From: Cohnella sp. WQ 127256
GTDB lineage: Bacteria > Bacillota > Bacilli > Paenibacillales > Paenibacillaceae
Length of the DNA stretch: 64,000 bases
Assembly (NCBI RefSeq): GCF_024519285.1
Contig: NZ_JAMZCY010000011.1
Span: 1 to 64,000 of the forward strand
Reading direction: 5' to 3'
The notes beneath the pieces were generated by a model. The model searched no databases. It saw nothing but the letters and a program-made list of their open reading frames with translations, and had not been told where the DNA came from. Shown one piece after another: positions 34,501 to 43,379 of the stretch. Both the position numbers and the translations under genes were made by a program. Every line of letters starts with the position of its first letter. The stretch's first letter is position 1.

Positions 34501-36411
34501 ACCGTTACGATAAATATCGTAGCCCTCCACACCAACGTTGTCCGTTGATGCACTCCAAGACAAATTAATTTGACTACCCGATACTGCCACCGCAGTTAAA
34601 TCTTGCGGAATGCTCGGTGCCTGAGTGTCTCCACTGGCATAATGCGTCATCGTCCGAGTCATTGGAGAGAGCGAATAAACACTTTCCCCAGAGTCGTTCA
34701 CGATATGCGTAATCCCACTTCCAGCTATCCCATTCAGAAAAACTGTAGTGATAGAGTGAAGCTTAACACCTTCCACTTTAGGCACTTCAACCGCGCTCTC
34801 CAGCTTAACCGGTCCGGCAGTAAAATTAGAATAGATGCCTAATCCCCAAGCTTCATGGGTCGTTACGTGATCTGCTACCTTATAGGCCGCATATCCGTTT
34901 ACCGTTCCATTATGGCTCATATATCTATCCTGGGTCGGAGGATCGTATGGAATCTCGGACTGATAGAAATACACTCTTCCGCCATTCCCGTTCCATAAGG
35001 TTTGATACTCCTCATGATGCTCGTTAAACAAGCCGTACAGGGTGACATCATCTCCATTAACGACAAGTCCGTTTTTACTAATGTTGCTATCCCAGCCTGA
35101 TCCATCTCCATGATCCGCACGCCATATCCAGAAATGGTCGCCGATCACGTTATTGCTGTTGATGATCAGACATACATCTGTCGTTCCAGCGTCCGTCCCT
35201 CCAACTCTGAAAAATAGATCGGATAGAACGATAGGGTTAGCTGAATGATCAACCTCATTTTTCCCCGTTCCAACCTCCAACAAAGAGACGGATTTAATCA
35301 ATGAAGCTTCAAACATTAATCCAGCAATGCTTACCCCTTCTACATCTGCCACCTTCATTGCCACTTTCCCTGTATCTTCTTCAATCGTAGCAAGTCCGAG
35401 ACCGAGGACAACCGTGTTTGGTTTAGTGATATTAATCGTATCTTCCATGTGGTAGATGCCTGGAGTGAAGATCAAGCTCTTACCCTCATTCAGTTTTTCA
35501 TTAATAGTTGCTGCAGTTACACCCGGCTTCGCAATGTAAAATTCAGTAGCAACATCTCTCGAGGCACCAGGCGTTTCCGGCCAGCTTACCCCTTTCCTAT
35601 CTATCTGTAACGAAGGAACAAATACCTTATAAGCACCTAATTCATCCACATAGAGATAAGGTTTTTCCTTGATTGCAGGTGCTTTCTCGATAACTGTGAA
35701 GGTGGGTGATGGAAACGAGTTAGCTGGAGGATTCTTATCACCCACTAATACCGTGTTCCACAAGGTACCATCCCATTTGGGATAATCATTATTGCGGGAG
35801 AAAAATTGTTGCTGCGATCCAGGCACAATATTAGCTTCAACTTTCGAATCGGCGATGTAGCCTCCGCTTGCCCACCCAGCATTCCAATACTGATCAAAGT
35901 CAAATAGGAGAAGTGCCTTCGATTTAATATGGGCGCGACGCATAGGAGCCGCTTGAGATACGGCATAGAAAGCATCTTCAGTCGGCTTGCCAAAGGATAG
36001 ATTCTCGACTGAACGCCAGAAATTCCTAGTCGCATTACCATTATCCCATTTCGCATCTGCATTGAGCGCATTCACGAAGACATCGTCCGGATTCTTTCCT
36101 AATCCAGCTACTTGCTCGTAAAAGCCCACACGAACACTGACGTTGTTGTAGTTACCCGGTTTGAACAAAAGCGCATACCGGTTATTACCAAATTCATTTG
36201 ATTCCTGCTCTGTGAATACTGAATTGACATCTGTCTGAATGTCGGCATTATTCATGGATGGGTCAAACACATACACATTGGGTCCAAATATACTACTCGT
36301 GGCTCCGCTAACCGATGTCGGTGTAGCCGCATGTGTAACTGTAGGTTGAATGGCGACCGTACTTGCTGTAATAGCAAGTATACAAATCATCGACAAAATT
36401 CTCTTAGTCAT
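31501..36411 (-). CDS. SLH-anchored multidomain surface protein with beta-helix domain
   Basis: 1636 residues, secreted (signal MTKRILSMICILAITASTVA, cleavage near THAA). Visible order: a large ~560-residue N-terminal domain with the repetitive hydrophobic texture of a right-handed beta-helix (pectate-lyase-like; FTPGIYHMEDTINITKPNTVVLG); one fibronectin III (~595-685); two F5/8 C discoidin/CBM32-like domains (~690-825 and ~822-950); three Big_2 Ig-like repeats (~955-1240); a Cys/Gly linker near 1247; a further domain; and three SLH repeats from ~1455 to the end that bind cell-wall polysaccharide. The ATG at 36411 is chosen because GGGAGG precedes it. Probably binds or cleaves a plant polymer outside the cell; the enzyme activity is not identifiable by eye. 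Confidence 0.85.
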   Translation of the reverse strand: MTKRILSMICILAITASTVAIQPTVTHAATPTSVSGATSSIFGPNVYVFDPSMNNADIQTDVNSVFTEQESNEFGNNRYALLFKPGNYNNVSVRVGFYEQVAGLGKNPDDVFVNALNADAKWDNGNATRNFWRSVENLSFGKPTEDAFYAVSQAAPMRRAHIKSKALLLFDFDQYWNAGWASGGYIADSKVEANIVPGSQQQFFSRNNDYPKWDGTLWNTVLVGDKNPPANSFPSPTFTVIEKAPAIKEKPYLYVDELGAYKVFVPSLQIDRKGVSWPETPGASRDVATEFYIAKPGVTAATINEKLNEGKSLIFTPGIYHMEDTINITKPNTVVLGLGLATIEEDTGKVAMKVADVEGVSIAGLMFEASLIKSVSLLEVGTGKNEVDHSANPIVLSDLFFRVGGTDAGTTDVCLIINSNNVIGDHFWIWRADHGDGSGWDSNISKNGLVVNGDDVTLYGLFNEHHEEYQTLWNGNGGRVYFYQSEIPYDPPTQDRYMSHNGTVNGYAAYKVADHVTTHEAWGLGIYSNFTAGPVKLESAVEVPKVEGVKLHSITTVFLNGIAGSGITHIVNDSGESVYSLSPMTRTMTHYASGDTQAPSIPQDLTAVAVSGSQINLSWSASTDNVGVEGYDIYRNGKKVASTGFNTYSDAGLNAEKSYTYFITAKDSAGNQSANSETVSATTLKLWTALSNFGWTAVASHNSGVNNGNAANMIDGNSTTQWSSDSLMVPGMNFVVDLKAAQSIGRIVIHSPGNDYARGYEIYVSDDGTTWGAPVASGTGSGTEIIADLGMVTGQFIKVQLTESSSSWWKVSEFSLFTDTEKLLNRNGWTATTDPVNDNPANLFDGSLSTRWSAGKSMVPGQSITIDMKSEQIFNKILIDSTGSNNDYSRSFEIYVSDDGLNWGDAIVNRAATGPVILSDVAEQSARYIKIVQTGTNSGWWSVHEIYVYRDGTQPVAVNSISVTGADGASTITSKGDTLQMNALVLPAYADDPSVTWAVYNTDDTVTDKAFITQTGMLASLDNGTVKVVAMAEDGSLVTGSAMIEISGQEDLVTSITVTGDEGASVITSKGGTLQMNAVVLPEYADDPSVTWSVLNTDDTVTDKASITQAGLLTSVNNGTVKVVATASDGSGVKGSAMITISGQEDIIPDPILVTGISVTGANGANVITSKGGTLQMSAAVLPENASNKEITWSVYNVEGTMTDLATIKINGLLTAAKNGSVKVVATANDGSGITSEATITISGQVSSGCTSGCGGGGGYSPPTPNKSIDANQQSVTAAELNKIQGGTAVVALDKGKTEAVIPVDLAQKVSSSVQVTSAGISILIPSKVLQELAGKVQGNAGDSKIVVRIVAGTNGVTGLDGSNLKLSGQSYNLDLVLVDKDGKETKLSTFSEPVLVVLPYDGTRTDKDLIGIYVYDEASKAWQYVGGKVNPDKQTITTHVPHFSKYAVLELNKAFADVPATHWVNHTLKVLAAKHIVSGVSATEFNPNGKTTRVEFVSMLVKALGLKATKTSTQFTDVNASAWYALDITAAFEAGLITGMSDTLFEPNEQITREQMAILLVRAYEYVNGVKSPTGDNLADLNDQEQVSTWAKAGVNSAIDLGLMKGQSATVFAPQSDAIRAETAQAIYNLLTSLK

Positions 36412-36493
36412 TCTCTTACCTCCCATAGACTATCGCTGGAATTCAACGATAGTATACGGTGGACTAGCAAGTGAAAACAGGCACCATTCTTTA

Positions 36494-36526
36494 GATTATG
36501 TGTATTGTTTTTACAATAATGTAATC
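36494..36526. other. Imperfect AT-rich stem-loop after the MalG-type gene
   Basis: GATTA..ATTGT and ACAAT..TAATC form an imperfect hairpin around TTTT, just after the permease stop at 36531 and before the SLH gene. No following T-run on the minus strand. It could be a weak terminator or a regulator site; low certainty. Confidence 0.3.
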
Positions 36527-36530
36527 GTTA

Positions 36531-37364
36531 TCATCCTTTTACTGCACCTGCTGTAATTCCGCGAGACATTTGCTCTGTGAACATTAAATAGATAATGACG
36601 GTCGGCAGCGCAATCATGGTCATTACCGCGAATTGTGCGCCATAATTCGACGAATATTGCCCAGCAAACTTCATGATGGAGAACGGTAACGTTTTGAATT
36701 TTTCCGATGTTAGAAACGTGTTCGCCATAATAAATTCGTTCCACCAGCTGATGAAATTCATAATGCAGACAGCAGCGATTGCCGGTTTCGTAATCGGCAA
36801 TAGAATTCGAAAGATAACACCGTAGATGGAACTACCATCTATAACCGCCGATTCTTCAATGCTCCTCGGAATCGTCTCCACAAAGCCGGATATAATGAGC
36901 ATGCTGATCGGTAACGAAAAAGCAATGTAAGGCAAAATTAGAGACAAAGGATTATCGATTATATGTAACCAATCAAACAAAATGAAATTCGGAAGTAGCG
37001 TGGAATGAATCGGTACGATCATCCCCAACAAAATAAACGCCATCGTCGGCTTGCGTAGCTTCCATTCCATACGGGTAAGAGCATAGCTTAGCATGAGAGA
37101 TAAGATTGCCGCCGCTAATATCGTTACCGTCGTAATGATCAAGCTGTTCAGCATGAAATGTGGCACTTTACCCGAAGTAAAAGCGCTATTGTAGTTTTTC
37201 CATTCAAATACAGCAGGCCATTTCAATATATTTTTACCGAAGAAATCTCCGCTTTTTAGGAACGAGTAATTGACTAACCACACAAGCGGGAAAATTTGAA
37301 TGAGCGCAACAAACCATAATATGACGTGCTGGATCAACTTTAGGACTGGCGAGGTTGTCTTCAT
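36531..37364 (-). CDS. Sugar ABC transporter permease, MalG family
   Basis: 277 residues with six membrane segments and the EAA loop in IEESAVIDGSSIYGVIFRILLPITKPAI. It ends in MSRGITAGAVKG, the common end of MalG/UgpE-type permeases. 17 nt after the MalF-type partner, ribosome site AAAGGAGA. With the genes at 37382 and 38373 it forms a second importer, divergent from a YesM/YesN pair that probably senses its substrate. Confidence 0.93.
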   Translation of the reverse strand: MKTTSPVLKLIQHVILWFVALIQIFPLVWLVNYSFLKSGDFFGKNILKWPAVFEWKNYNSAFTSGKVPHFMLNSLIITTVTILAAAILSLMLSYALTRMEWKLRKPTMAFILLGMIVPIHSTLLPNFILFDWLHIIDNPLSLILPYIAFSLPISMLIISGFVETIPRSIEESAVIDGSSIYGVIFRILLPITKPAIAAVCIMNFISWWNEFIMANTFLTSEKFKTLPFSIMKFAGQYSSNYGAQFAVMTMIALPTVIIYLMFTEQMSRGITAGAVKG

Positions 37365-37381
37365 TGGATGTGTCTCCTTTA

Positions 37382-38266
37382 TTAGAACTCACCGACGTCT
37401 TTACTGAACAGCTTGTTCATAATGACTGTGATGATGAGGCATATAATGACGAAAATAACTGAAATCGCGTTCCCATAGCCATAGAGAGAGGAGGAAAACG
37501 CTGTTTTATAAATATAATTACCAACGAACTGCGTCGTATTGGCAGGTCCGCCATTGGTCATGAGGAATATCGTCTCCATCTGCTTAAGACAAGCTGTTAC
37601 AGCGATAACAACGGCTACGCGTACCATCGGAGTCAACAGTGGAATGACGACCTTCGTATACAAGGTTACACGACCCGCTCCATCTAGCTCAGCCGCTTCG
37701 TAGAGATCCTTAGGAATGCCTTGTAATCCCGCATAATAGAGCAATAACGCATAACCAAAACCTTGCCACATCACGACTACAATAATGCACCAGATGGCTA
37801 GCTTTGGATCTCCGAGCCAATCCTGCTTTAAAGCAGAGAGTCCAACACCATCCAATAGTTTATTTAACATCCCGAAATTCGGATGGAATACGCTTACCCA
37901 CATTTTCGAAGTGACAACAATGGAAATAACCGCCGGTATGAAAAAAATGGTACGGAAAAACTTCTCGAACCTTCCCGCATTCGTGACTAGAATCGAGAAT
38001 AAGAGTGCTATCGGGTGCTGAATGAGCAATGTTGCTGCGAGCAGCAGCAGTGCATTCCATAGCGAACGCCAGAAAACCTCATCATGAAATAATATTTTTG
38101 AGTAATTCGCCAAACCAATAAAATCATAAGAACCTACACCACGCCAATTTGTCATCCCATAATATCCGCTCATTGCGATAGGCAAGCAGATCATGACCAG
38201 AAATAAGAGTAGACTAGGAGCGACCAGCCAAAAGATGGTGATCCGACTGCTTAATAGTTTGTGCAT
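37382..38266 (-). CDS. Sugar ABC transporter permease, MalF family
   Basis: 294 residues, six predicted membrane segments. The EAA loop is DLYEAAELDGAGRVTLYTKVVIPLLTP, and the segment MTNGGPANTTQFVGNYIYKTAF is typical of MalF/UgpA proteins. Ribosome site GGAAGAGG before the ATG. No ATPase gene is present in the cluster. Confidence 0.93.
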   Translation of the reverse strand: MHKLLSSRITIFWLVAPSLLLFLVMICLPIAMSGYYGMTNWRGVGSYDFIGLANYSKILFHDEVFWRSLWNALLLLAATLLIQHPIALLFSILVTNAGRFEKFFRTIFFIPAVISIVVTSKMWVSVFHPNFGMLNKLLDGVGLSALKQDWLGDPKLAIWCIIVVVMWQGFGYALLLYYAGLQGIPKDLYEAAELDGAGRVTLYTKVVIPLLTPMVRVAVVIAVTACLKQMETIFLMTNGGPANTTQFVGNYIYKTAFSSSLYGYGNAISVIFVIICLIITVIMNKLFSKDVGEF

Positions 38267-38303
38267 ACCTCTTCCCGCCTTATCGTTCTAGTTCTATATA
38301 AGC

Positions 38304-38334
38304 GGGAGCAGCCGAAATGGATTCGCCTGCTCCC
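38304..38334 (-). other. Stem-loop between binding-protein and permease genes
   Basis: GGGAGCAG (38304-38311) and CTGCTCCC (38327-38334) form an 8-bp stem in the gap between the binding-protein stop and the MalF start. It occupies the same place as the stems at 3966-4000 and 57329-57359 in the other two transporter operons. Confidence 0.55.
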
Positions 38335-38372
38335 TTAACCATACCTATGATTGTTCTTCGGTCAACCGTTCA

Positions 38373-39737
38373 TTACTTCAACAGGGCTACTGCAGCATCA
38401 AGCTCCTTGAGGAAGTCCTCAGGTGAAACTTGTTTGCCGAACAGCTTCTGATGGGCTTCCATGACCTTTGTTTTGAACTCATCTGTGCCCATATCATGCA
38501 TTGGAGTCCCACTGGAGGACGTTATTGATCCGAAAATATCAACCAGTTGCTTCTGAAGTGTGGATTCCTGACCTGTTAAATAATCAGTAAAGGATTGCGC
38601 AGGAGTACCTGCTCCGCCCTGCCACACTTGCTTCGCCCAATTTTCTGGCTTGAAGAAATATTTCAAGAATGCAATTGCAGCTTCAGGGTGCTTGGAATTT
38701 TTCGATACGGAATATCCGCCGCCGAACCATACTGCCACATCTGTTGCTTTTCCTTTGTCCGAAGTCGGATAGGATATTGCACCAATGTTCTTACGAACCT
38801 CTTCAGGGAAATTCTCGTCCGTAGCCATGCCTGCTTCCCAGTTACCCATAACAAACATTGCCGCTTGTCCTTGACCGAACAAGTTACGGGATGTACCATA
38901 GTCTGCAGTCAAGAAGCCGTCTGCCAATGCTTTGTTTGCTGCTAATTCTTGAAGATCCTTAGCCGCAGCTAGGAAATCCGCATCGCCTGAGAATGTGCCT
39001 TGGCCCTTCAATACGTTGTCTATCTTATTGAAATCGCCATTTTCGCGTTGTGCCGCATATTCGAACCAGATCGGCAATGACCAGCCTTCCATAGCGTTCG
39101 TCGTAATCGGATTAATGCCCTTCGCTCTTAGCTTCTTGGATACTTCAAGCAGCTCAGGAAGCGTTGTCGGTACCGACAAGCTGTTATCGTCGAATATCTT
39201 TTTATTGTAGTAAAGTACTAGGAAGTCCGCGCTTCTAGGCAAGCCGTACACTTTGCCTTCTTGCATAAAGCCGTCCATTGCACCCGGAACAAAATTATTA
39301 TCAGCGAAATCACCAGCATTAAGCTCAAGAAGCATGTTATTGTCTATAAGCGGCTTAATGAAAGAGGTTTGACCCCACGATTGAATGATATCCGGAATCG
39401 CATCTGTTGAAGCGTATACTTTGATTTTCGCTTTGTAAGGCTCGTCCTGAAGGGCTTCAACCTCGATCTTAATGTTCGGGTTTTCCTTCGTATAAGCATC
39501 GATAATATCTTGTTCAACCTTACCAGCACCATTAGCACGATCCGCTAAAGCCGTGAAGAACTTCAATGTAATAGGCTCGTCAGCCGGTGTTGCTGCTTCC
39601 GTAGTCGCAGGTGCTTCCGACACCACTTCCTTGCTCGGGCTGGAGCTGCTACTACTATTGTTGTTGTTGTTGGAGCCGCAAGCAGCCAGTGTAAATACCA
39701 TGATCATGGCCACAATTGATATCAGCATTCTCTTCAT
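38373..39737 (-). CDS. Extracellular sugar-binding lipoprotein
   Basis: Family 1 solute-binding protein, about 454 residues from the ATG at 39737. Lipoprotein signal MKRMLISIVAMIMVFTLAAC followed by an Asn/Ser-rich linker. The mature part begins EPITLKFFTALADRANGAGK and has the FVMGNWEAG-type region of sugar-binding proteins. The upstream start at 39791 was rejected: it adds 18 residues before the signal peptide, while AAGGTGGGG precedes 39737. First gene of the transporter operon; divergent from the YesM-type kinase. Confidence 0.93.
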   Translation of the reverse strand: MKRMLISIVAMIMVFTLAACGSNNNNNSSSSSSPSKEVVSEAPATTEAATPADEPITLKFFTALADRANGAGKVEQDIIDAYTKENPNIKIEVEALQDEPYKAKIKVYASTDAIPDIIQSWGQTSFIKPLIDNNMLLELNAGDFADNNFVPGAMDGFMQEGKVYGLPRSADFLVLYYNKKIFDDNSLSVPTTLPELLEVSKKLRAKGINPITTNAMEGWSLPIWFEYAAQRENGDFNKIDNVLKGQGTFSGDADFLAAAKDLQELAANKALADGFLTADYGTSRNLFGQGQAAMFVMGNWEAGMATDENFPEEVRKNIGAISYPTSDKGKATDVAVWFGGGYSVSKNSKHPEAAIAFLKYFFKPENWAKQVWQGGAGTPAQSFTDYLTGQESTLQKQLVDIFGSITSSSGTPMHDMGTDEFKTKVMEAHQKLFGKQVSPEDFLKELDAAVALLK

Positions 39738-39789
39738 TGTTACCCCACCTTTTTTTTGTTTGAGCAGGATCATCCCCTGATCTGCACCC

Positions 39790-39834
39790 ATTATAGCCCG
39801 TAACTATCCTCCATAAATATGGTGCATATTTATG
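39790..39834 (-). promoter_or_regulatory. Promoter of the transporter operon with 23-bp palindrome at -35
   Basis: On the minus strand a perfect -10 TATAAT lies at 39790-39795. At the -35 position there is no good TTGACA; instead a perfect palindrome with 10-bp arms (CATAAATATG / CATATTTATG, centre GTG) covers 39812-39834. A weak -35 overlapped by a palindrome suggests activator control, most simply by the YesN-type regulator encoded divergently; repression is also possible. Confidence 0.6.
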
Positions 39835-39946
39835 AATATCTGCTTCATTTTTTGGATAATTGACAACATTCATCAATACACATGCGTTTCTTTGATATAC
39901 TAAACTCTACCAAATCTAACTTATTCAACACCCACAGGTGAATACA

Positions 39947-41764
39947 ATGAGAACTTTAATGACTCCCTATAGAAACTATTCGTTACAACGAAAATTGCTC
40001 ACCTTAATTATTCCACTTCTTCTTATTACCGTCGGTATAACCGGTCTTTATTCCTATATGATTGCTTCGAAAGAGGTAGTGGACAAAATTCGTCAATCTC
40101 AGATGAATATGGCTGTGAAAACGCAGGACCAACTAGACTACTTTGCCAAAAATACGATAAGCTTCTCTAACTATATCTTTCTCAATCCGTCGGTTCAGGC
40201 AATGATGATGAACGGGGATACTCCAAAGCTACGCGATCAGGTGACCAAAACCTTACTTCCACTTATGGTGACCGGGGAGTCGATCCAGTCGTTGCTTCTC
40301 TATTCGTTCCCGAGGACTCATGTAACCGATCAACCCTTCGTTATGACGCATACTGGGATTGCAAGTGCGATCAGCTTCGAGAAATTTAAGGAAACGAAAT
40401 ACTATGAACGCTATAACACTGCTCCCAACCATTATTTATGGGATATGTTCAGCCCTTCAGATAATGTGCTGACTGGTGATTATCATTATAAAATTGTTCT
40501 GATAAAGCCCTACAAGGATTTCTACAACTATAAACAGACCGGGCTGATCGTAATCGGAATGGATGCTGACAGGCTTAGCCGCAACCTCTTCCACGACACG
40601 GAGGGCGCCGTTCAATTTATAATGGATGATAACGGAACCATTCTCGCAGCGACCGATTTGAGCTGGATTGGTAAGCCCATTACGCAGCTCCCGGTGTTCG
40701 CACATGCAGGCGGAGCCCATGACACTCCACCTGCTTCTGGCCTTGCTTTATTGAAGGAAAACAAAAAATTGATCGTATCCGATTCCATCTCCGCAATCAC
40801 CAACTGGCATACGGTCGTCATTCAAGATCGCAGCAAACTGGTTTTAGAGCTCAACCATATCGGATCAGCAACACTAGCAATCATGCTAATCGTCAGCTTT
40901 ATTGCCATCATCCTTTTCTGGCTGATCGCTCGCATCATTACGAATCCAATGAAAAAGCTTATGCTATCGATGAAAGCGCTTCAGATAGGTGACTTCACCC
41001 AACGGGTCCATTTTACAGGAAATGATGAGATTGGTCGTCTCGGGCATTTATACGACACGATGGTTGGAAGGATCAAGCTGTTAATCGACGATGTCTATGC
41101 CTCTAGCCTGAAGCAGAGAGAAGCTGAGCTTAAGGCATTGCAATCCCAAATCAATCCTCATTTCTTGTACAACACCTTAAACATGATAAACTGGAGCGCC
41201 ATGCAAAAAAATGATCACGAAATATCGGAGATGGTCGTCTCACTCTCGCAGGTATTCCGACTAAGCCTGAACAGCGGAAATGATTATGTAGAGCTGGATC
41301 AAGAGATCGAGCTTGTACGGCATTACTTATTCCTGCAGAAGAAAAGATATCCAACACGGCTTCACTTCGAGATCGAGATAGAGGCCGCTTTACGGAACTT
41401 TCACATGCCGAAGCTGCTCCTCCAGCCGCTCGTCGAGAACGCGATTATCCATGCCATCGAGCCTTCCGAGGGAACAGGGAACATTCATGTGAGAGCCTAT
41501 CGTGAAAATGAATGGGTCATTCTTGAGGTGTCGGATAACGGACCTGGCATACCGGAGGCACAGCTGCACTTATTGATGGATGGCCGCAAAGCACATTCCA
41601 AGCGATTACTTAGCGAATCCCGCTCCGGGATGGCACTATCCAATATTAAAGAGCGACTGACCTTGTTCTACGAGCATGCGGAATTCGATATTCAGAGCAA
41701 AGAAGGTATAGGAACAAGAGTACAAATCCGGATCAGACAAGGAGACATCACGAATGAAGCTTAA
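39947..41764 (+). CDS. YesM-type sensor histidine kinase
   Basis: Membrane sensor kinase of the histidine kinase/LytS-YesM group. Membrane segment at ~15-37, an extracellular sensor region to ~300, a second membrane segment (ATLAIMLIVSFIAIILFWLIA), HAMP, the phospho-acceptor block LQSQINPHFLYNTLNMI, and an ATPase domain with LVENAIIHAIEP and DNGPGIP. A GTG at 39938 is possible, but AGGTGA favours the ATG at 39947. It overlaps its response regulator gene by 11 nt. Confidence 0.93.
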   Translation: MRTLMTPYRNYSLQRKLLTLIIPLLLITVGITGLYSYMIASKEVVDKIRQSQMNMAVKTQDQLDYFAKNTISFSNYIFLNPSVQAMMMNGDTPKLRDQVTKTLLPLMVTGESIQSLLLYSFPRTHVTDQPFVMTHTGIASAISFEKFKETKYYERYNTAPNHYLWDMFSPSDNVLTGDYHYKIVLIKPYKDFYNYKQTGLIVIGMDADRLSRNLFHDTEGAVQFIMDDNGTILAATDLSWIGKPITQLPVFAHAGGAHDTPPASGLALLKENKKLIVSDSISAITNWHTVVIQDRSKLVLELNHIGSATLAIMLIVSFIAIILFWLIARIITNPMKKLMLSMKALQIGDFTQRVHFTGNDEIGRLGHLYDTMVGRIKLLIDDVYASSLKQREAELKALQSQINPHFLYNTLNMINWSAMQKNDHEISEMVVSLSQVFRLSLNSGNDYVELDQEIELVRHYLFLQKKRYPTRLHFEIEIEAALRNFHMPKLLLQPLVENAIIHAIEPSEGTGNIHVRAYRENEWVILEVSDNGPGIPEAQLHLLMDGRKAHSKRLLSESRSGMALSNIKERLTLFYEHAEFDIQSKEGIGTRVQIRIRQGDITNEA

Positions 41765-43379
41765 AATGATCGTCGCGGAGGATGAACAATCATTTCGCGA
41801 AGGGCTTATCGCCCTCGTCGATTGGAAGCTGTACGATATCGAAGTTACCGGAGTCGCGGAGAATGGTCGTCAGGCTCTGGAAATGATCATGAATAATCCA
41901 CCTGACCTGCTTCTGACAGATATCCGAATGCCCTACATGAACGGGCTGGAGGTCATACGAAAGGCAAAGGCAGACGGGGTGACTTTTCATACAATACTGT
42001 TAACCGGCTACAACGAGTTTGAATATGCCAAAGAAGCGATCAATCTCGGAGTGTCTGACTATTTGCTCAAGCCATGCGTGCCGCAAGATATTATCCGTGT
42101 AATTCTTGATGTGAAACGGAAAATCGAGGCTTCTGCACCCAATCGACCTCTTCTCTCGGAAATGAACAGAGCTTGGAATCGGAATATTCACCATCTGAAA
42201 AATCAAATTCTTACGCAGTGGATCCAGAAGCCGCTTATGCCCCTGGAGGACCGCTCTTTGGTTATACGTGAGGTCGATCTTACCCTGCAGCCTGGACCGA
42301 TTGAGATCGGGTTAATTCGGATGGATACCCATAAAAGCCATTATCCCTACTCCGAACGTGATCTAGAGCTTATCCGTTTCGCTATATTGAACATAACAAA
42401 CGAATCACTTACCTCTGCTTATGACGGCAGACTCGAAGTGTTTCGCCATGGAGACGATATTCTATGGTTCGGTAATTATCCGACTACTGCTTCAGAGCAT
42501 CATCCAGAGGCAATGATGAAGCAATTGAAGATTAATCTAGAATCTCATCTTAAGCTGACCATAAGCTTGTCCGTTAGTTCCATGCAACCGTCGGTAAACG
42601 ATGCACATCTTGCTTATCAGCAAGCACTGAAAGCGATGGAGGAACGCTTTTACCAGGGTAATGGGGGGATTTTTTTTCATACAGAAATGAACCGACAGAC
42701 CCGCCCGAGGACATCCATTATGGACGATGCCTATCTTCAACAATGGGAGAAGGAATGGTTCGTCTACTTGCAGAATGAGCAGTATGGACAAGTGGTAGAC
42801 TCGATCGCGGCGGGACTCGATTACTTTAAGGAGCATCCCGAGTATTCGAGAGCCGAAATCATATTACGAGTCACAAGCCTTATTCTAGAGCTGCAAAAAT
42901 TTGCGAAGGAACGCTACCCAGGCTCCATAGAATGGCAGGATGGCGTCATCAACTGGATTGAGAAAATGCCGGATATGGAGACGATAGACGAATGCTCATC
43001 GATTTTACAGAAAATCGTACAATGCATTGTAGAGGCCGCTTCCAATCACAAGGTTCTTCACCGTACGGTACACGCTACGATCGAGCTGATACGCAATAAG
43101 TACAGCACCAATCTCACTCTTGAGCTTGCCGCCAAGGAAACGTTCGTCAGCAGCTCTTACCTGAGCTCGTTATTCAAGCAAGAGCTTGGTGTGAACTTCC
43201 TCGATTATTTGCATCAATTCCGTGTCGAGCGCGCCAAAGATCTGTTGCTAGAGCGCTACAAAATATACGCCGTCGCCAAGCTTGTAGGCTATCAGGAAGA
43301 GCGCCACTTCAGCTCTACCTTCAAGAAATGGACTGGCCTTACCCCCCGGCAATACCAGAAGAGCCACATTCACGTCTAA
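41754..43379 (+). CDS. YesN-type response regulator with AraC output domain
   Basis: 541 residues. Receiver domain at 1-120 with phosphorylated Asp56 in LLLTDIRMP and Lys in LLKPC. A long middle region follows, then a C-terminal double HTH (AAKETFVSSSYLSSLFKQELGVNFLDYLHQFRVERAKDLL; KLVGYQEERHFSSTFKKWTGLTPRQYQ). Cognate partner of the upstream kinase; likely activates the divergent sugar transporter operon at 36531-39737. Its 3' end overlaps the convergent MBL-fold gene by 41 nt. Confidence 0.94.
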   Translation: MKLKMIVAEDEQSFREGLIALVDWKLYDIEVTGVAENGRQALEMIMNNPPDLLLTDIRMPYMNGLEVIRKAKADGVTFHTILLTGYNEFEYAKEAINLGVSDYLLKPCVPQDIIRVILDVKRKIEASAPNRPLLSEMNRAWNRNIHHLKNQILTQWIQKPLMPLEDRSLVIREVDLTLQPGPIEIGLIRMDTHKSHYPYSERDLELIRFAILNITNESLTSAYDGRLEVFRHGDDILWFGNYPTTASEHHPEAMMKQLKINLESHLKLTISLSVSSMQPSVNDAHLAYQQALKAMEERFYQGNGGIFFHTEMNRQTRPRTSIMDDAYLQQWEKEWFVYLQNEQYGQVVDSIAAGLDYFKEHPEYSRAEIILRVTSLILELQKFAKERYPGSIEWQDGVINWIEKMPDMETIDECSSILQKIVQCIVEAASNHKVLHRTVHATIELIRNKYSTNLTLELAAKETFVSSSYLSSLFKQELGVNFLDYLHQFRVERAKDLLLERYKIYAVAKLVGYQEERHFSSTFKKWTGLTPRQYQKSHIHV

